A stretch of DNA of 64,000 nucleotides from Zygaena filipendulae. Its lineage: Eukaryota > Arthropoda > Insecta > Lepidoptera > Zygaenidae. This document shows positions 61,870-64,000 of the stretch, piece after piece; positions within the stretch are counted from its first letter, which is position 1, and the number at the start of each line of letters is the position of its first letter. The DNA is taken from the NCBI GenBank assembly GCA_907165275.2, contig OU015673.1, positions 7,901,001-7,965,000 of the forward strand. The letters are read 5' to 3'. A program made the translations under genes and the position numbers. Under the pieces are notes generated by a model. The model saw only the letters and a program-made list of their open reading frames with translations, was not told where the DNA came from and searched no databases.

Positions 61870-63600
61870 AAAGATGAATGGAGAAACCCCTCCGTTTTCA
61901 ACAAGGCTAAAAGAAAGGACGGTTAGTAAAACACAATGATTCAGTGAATAAATTGGTCTTTAATAATAAGCTAGGAACGAAAATGGGGATAGCATCATTG
62001 CAATAATGTAAAATTGTACATTAATCATTACATTTTTAATTCTATTTAGTTTTAATATTGCTATAGCTGTTGTACTTACGTTAAGTGAGCAGACAAATTA
62101 CAACACACGAACACTATTTCTGATAACATATTTTAACTTAATAGTTATATAAATAAATAGGTAATTAAAAGGAATTTACCCACACACAACAATGAATATG
62201 CATTTAAAAATGTACCATAATATATTTATACATTTCAATGACTCATTTAATTTCCAAAAGAAATAAAAACAAAAAATTCAAATTATATTAAATATGTTAA
62301 CAATATGTAGAATATTGTAATTAGTCTGCTTTTACATTTATTTATTTATTTACACACGATTCCACACCGTTAAGGTATCGTTAACCTAATTTTATCTTTA
62401 ATCGTTAACAAAAGTTACAAATTTTTTTACGAAAAAGAAAAATATCATGTGCTAATAATACTGTTTCTTTAAATAACTAGACTAAAAATCTTTTATCTAT
62501 CTATCAACTATTCCTAACCTACCTACTTCATAAAATATTTCATGAAAAATATTGCACATAATATTCAACTGACGTTTACTAAATTTCTATGATCGTTGAA
62601 GTCTTTTCATAGACAAGTTTCTTTCAGTCAGCAAGTGGGTGCGTCAGAAAGCTGATACAGTTTTTTATCGTTGGATTAGTTTCTTTCAGGTTCGATTTTA
62701 AAACTAATTTTTCATGGTCTAATATCAACCACGCTATATGCCTTAAAATTTTCTGTTGATACTAGATTACAATATTTCCACTTTGTTAATAATAATTTAA
62801 AAACGTTAGCAATAATTTAGAATATGTCAAAGATTTTTTAAATATCATTATTTATTGCTATTTATATAACACTTTACTTTTAAAAAGAAAAATATATTGT
62901 AATAAATTTTTCTTAGTTTAAAAATTCCTTTGAATTTTTTTTTTATAATTCACTCTGCAAACTCTACGTAACTCATTAAGTTTAGAATTACGAAAACCTA
63001 ATAAAATAAATATTTTATTCCAGGCATGTCGCAAGCCTTCTAAGCCAAGGTTCTTGAAACACAGGAGCTTTCAATTCAATCTTACAACCTACAAGAAGTT
63101 GGAGTGGCACTATTTAAACACAACGTCACTTTGAAAATTGTATGTAAATGTTGAAACGGCAGCAAAAAACTGCGGTGCTACTCGTACCTTTCTGTTAAAA
63201 GTAGAGCTAGTTTAGAAAGTGTAATTATATATTCTAATAAGTAATTTATAGAAATTATAGAATAAATTCATTCAAAGACTTGTGCAACTAGTTTATTGCT
63301 GACTTACAGTCTGTTATTATTTAACCCATTTTATTTCTTATTTGTTAGTTATATCTATGTAGTAGAAGTTATTAAAGTATTATCTTAAAAGATTGATTTA
63401 AAAACAAACTGTTCAATAAGCTGTGTACTCATGACAAATTGGAAATTATTCAAAGGCAATCACAGTACATGTACGGTATGTTAGAAAATCCAAAAATGAG
63501 ACCCTAATACACTGCCTTAGAGTATACCTTCGTATAAGCAGAAACGTTAGTTGTACGAAAAACATTTCCACATCTACACATCTATACATACCTATCTATC
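61870..63600. other. AT-rich, nearly repeat-free stretch of unknown role
   Basis: I see no exon, TIR or retroposon here. It differs from the rest of the window in lacking insertions. It could be a long UTR or a conserved regulatory region of a gene beyond 64000, but nothing in the sequence proves this. Confidence 0.35.
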
Positions 63601-63604
63601 AATA

Positions 63605-63899
63605 AAATTGAAATGTCTGTTTGTAATTCCAAATTAACAGCTTTTCACTAAACGTATATGAAAGCATATTATATGGTATTTACATAAAAAAAAACGTTTT
63701 CTTTGTTTGTTTGTCTGTCTGTCTGTTTATTCCGGCTAATCTCTGAAATGGCCAGACCGATTTTCACAGGACTTTCACTGGCAGATAGCTGATGTTATAA
63801 GGAGTAACTTAGGCTACTTTTATTTTTAGATAAAAAGTAGTACCTACCTACCTGTGGGAATTCCGAAAATCACGCGGATAGAACCGCGGGGCACAGCTA
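63605..63899 (+). mobile_element. Helitron-like element, divergent subfamily
   Basis: TTTTCACTAAACGTATATGA, the (GTCT)n run, TTCCGGCTAATCTCTGAAAT and the end GAACCGCGGGGCACAGCTA. Related sequence occurs at 36550-36790, 42120-42300 and 58250-58440. Confidence 0.55.
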
Positions 63900-64000
63900 T
63901 TTGAAACAAATACACTGTCAATAATAATTCAATCAGAGAAATAAAGTGGTATTGGGACAACAAATGCGTAATATTCGGTGATTTATCTTACCGAAAACAT

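Overview
This window is eukaryotic nuclear DNA and most likely comes from a lepidopteran (moth or butterfly). The evidence is AT-rich DNA, GT-AG introns, and dozens of copies of a short element starting TCCTACTAATATTATAAA and ending CAGCTAG, which has the form of the Lepidoptera-wide non-autonomous Helitrons. There are also several palindromic MITE families, tRNA-derived SINEs and a LINE reverse transcriptase. Nothing bacterial is present: no operons, CRISPR arrays or rRNA.

Two loci could be assembled exon by exon with consistent splice phases. (1) Minus strand, 107-23147: the 5' part of a DOCK-family Rac guanine-nucleotide exchange factor, best matching the DOCK1/myoblast city (mbc) subgroup. 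Seven coding exons give 305 residues: an SH3 domain, then the helical and pre-DHR1 region. The gene runs off the left edge, so the DHR1 and DHR2 domains are not in view. (2) 45082-57956: a cluster of three paralogous genes for small secreted six-cysteine proteins, called K1 (+), K2 (+) and K3 (-, 5' end not resolved). All three share the cysteine spacing C-6-C-9-C-14-C-6-C-14-C, ending in M-G-x-C, and share intron positions and phases. The layout resembles an unusual Kazal domain. K1 and K2 are in tandem and K3 converges on K2.

Between and inside these genes almost everything is transposon-derived. mbc intron 3 holds a ~1.3 kb tandem array whose unit contains a copy of the exon-4 splice acceptor. 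The array is split by a 3.2 kb hAT-type element with an 8-bp target duplication and by a MITE. mbc intron 1 holds a 5'-truncated LINE nested in a MITE and a deleted mariner nested in another element. The 22 kb from 23148 to 45081 contains repeats and no gene I can support. Sequence from 61.9 to 63.6 kb is AT-rich and nearly repeat-free, and could be a UTR or a regulatory region of a gene beyond the right edge.

All splice models come from reading motifs and phases by eye. Family names rest on recognised motifs, not on a database search.
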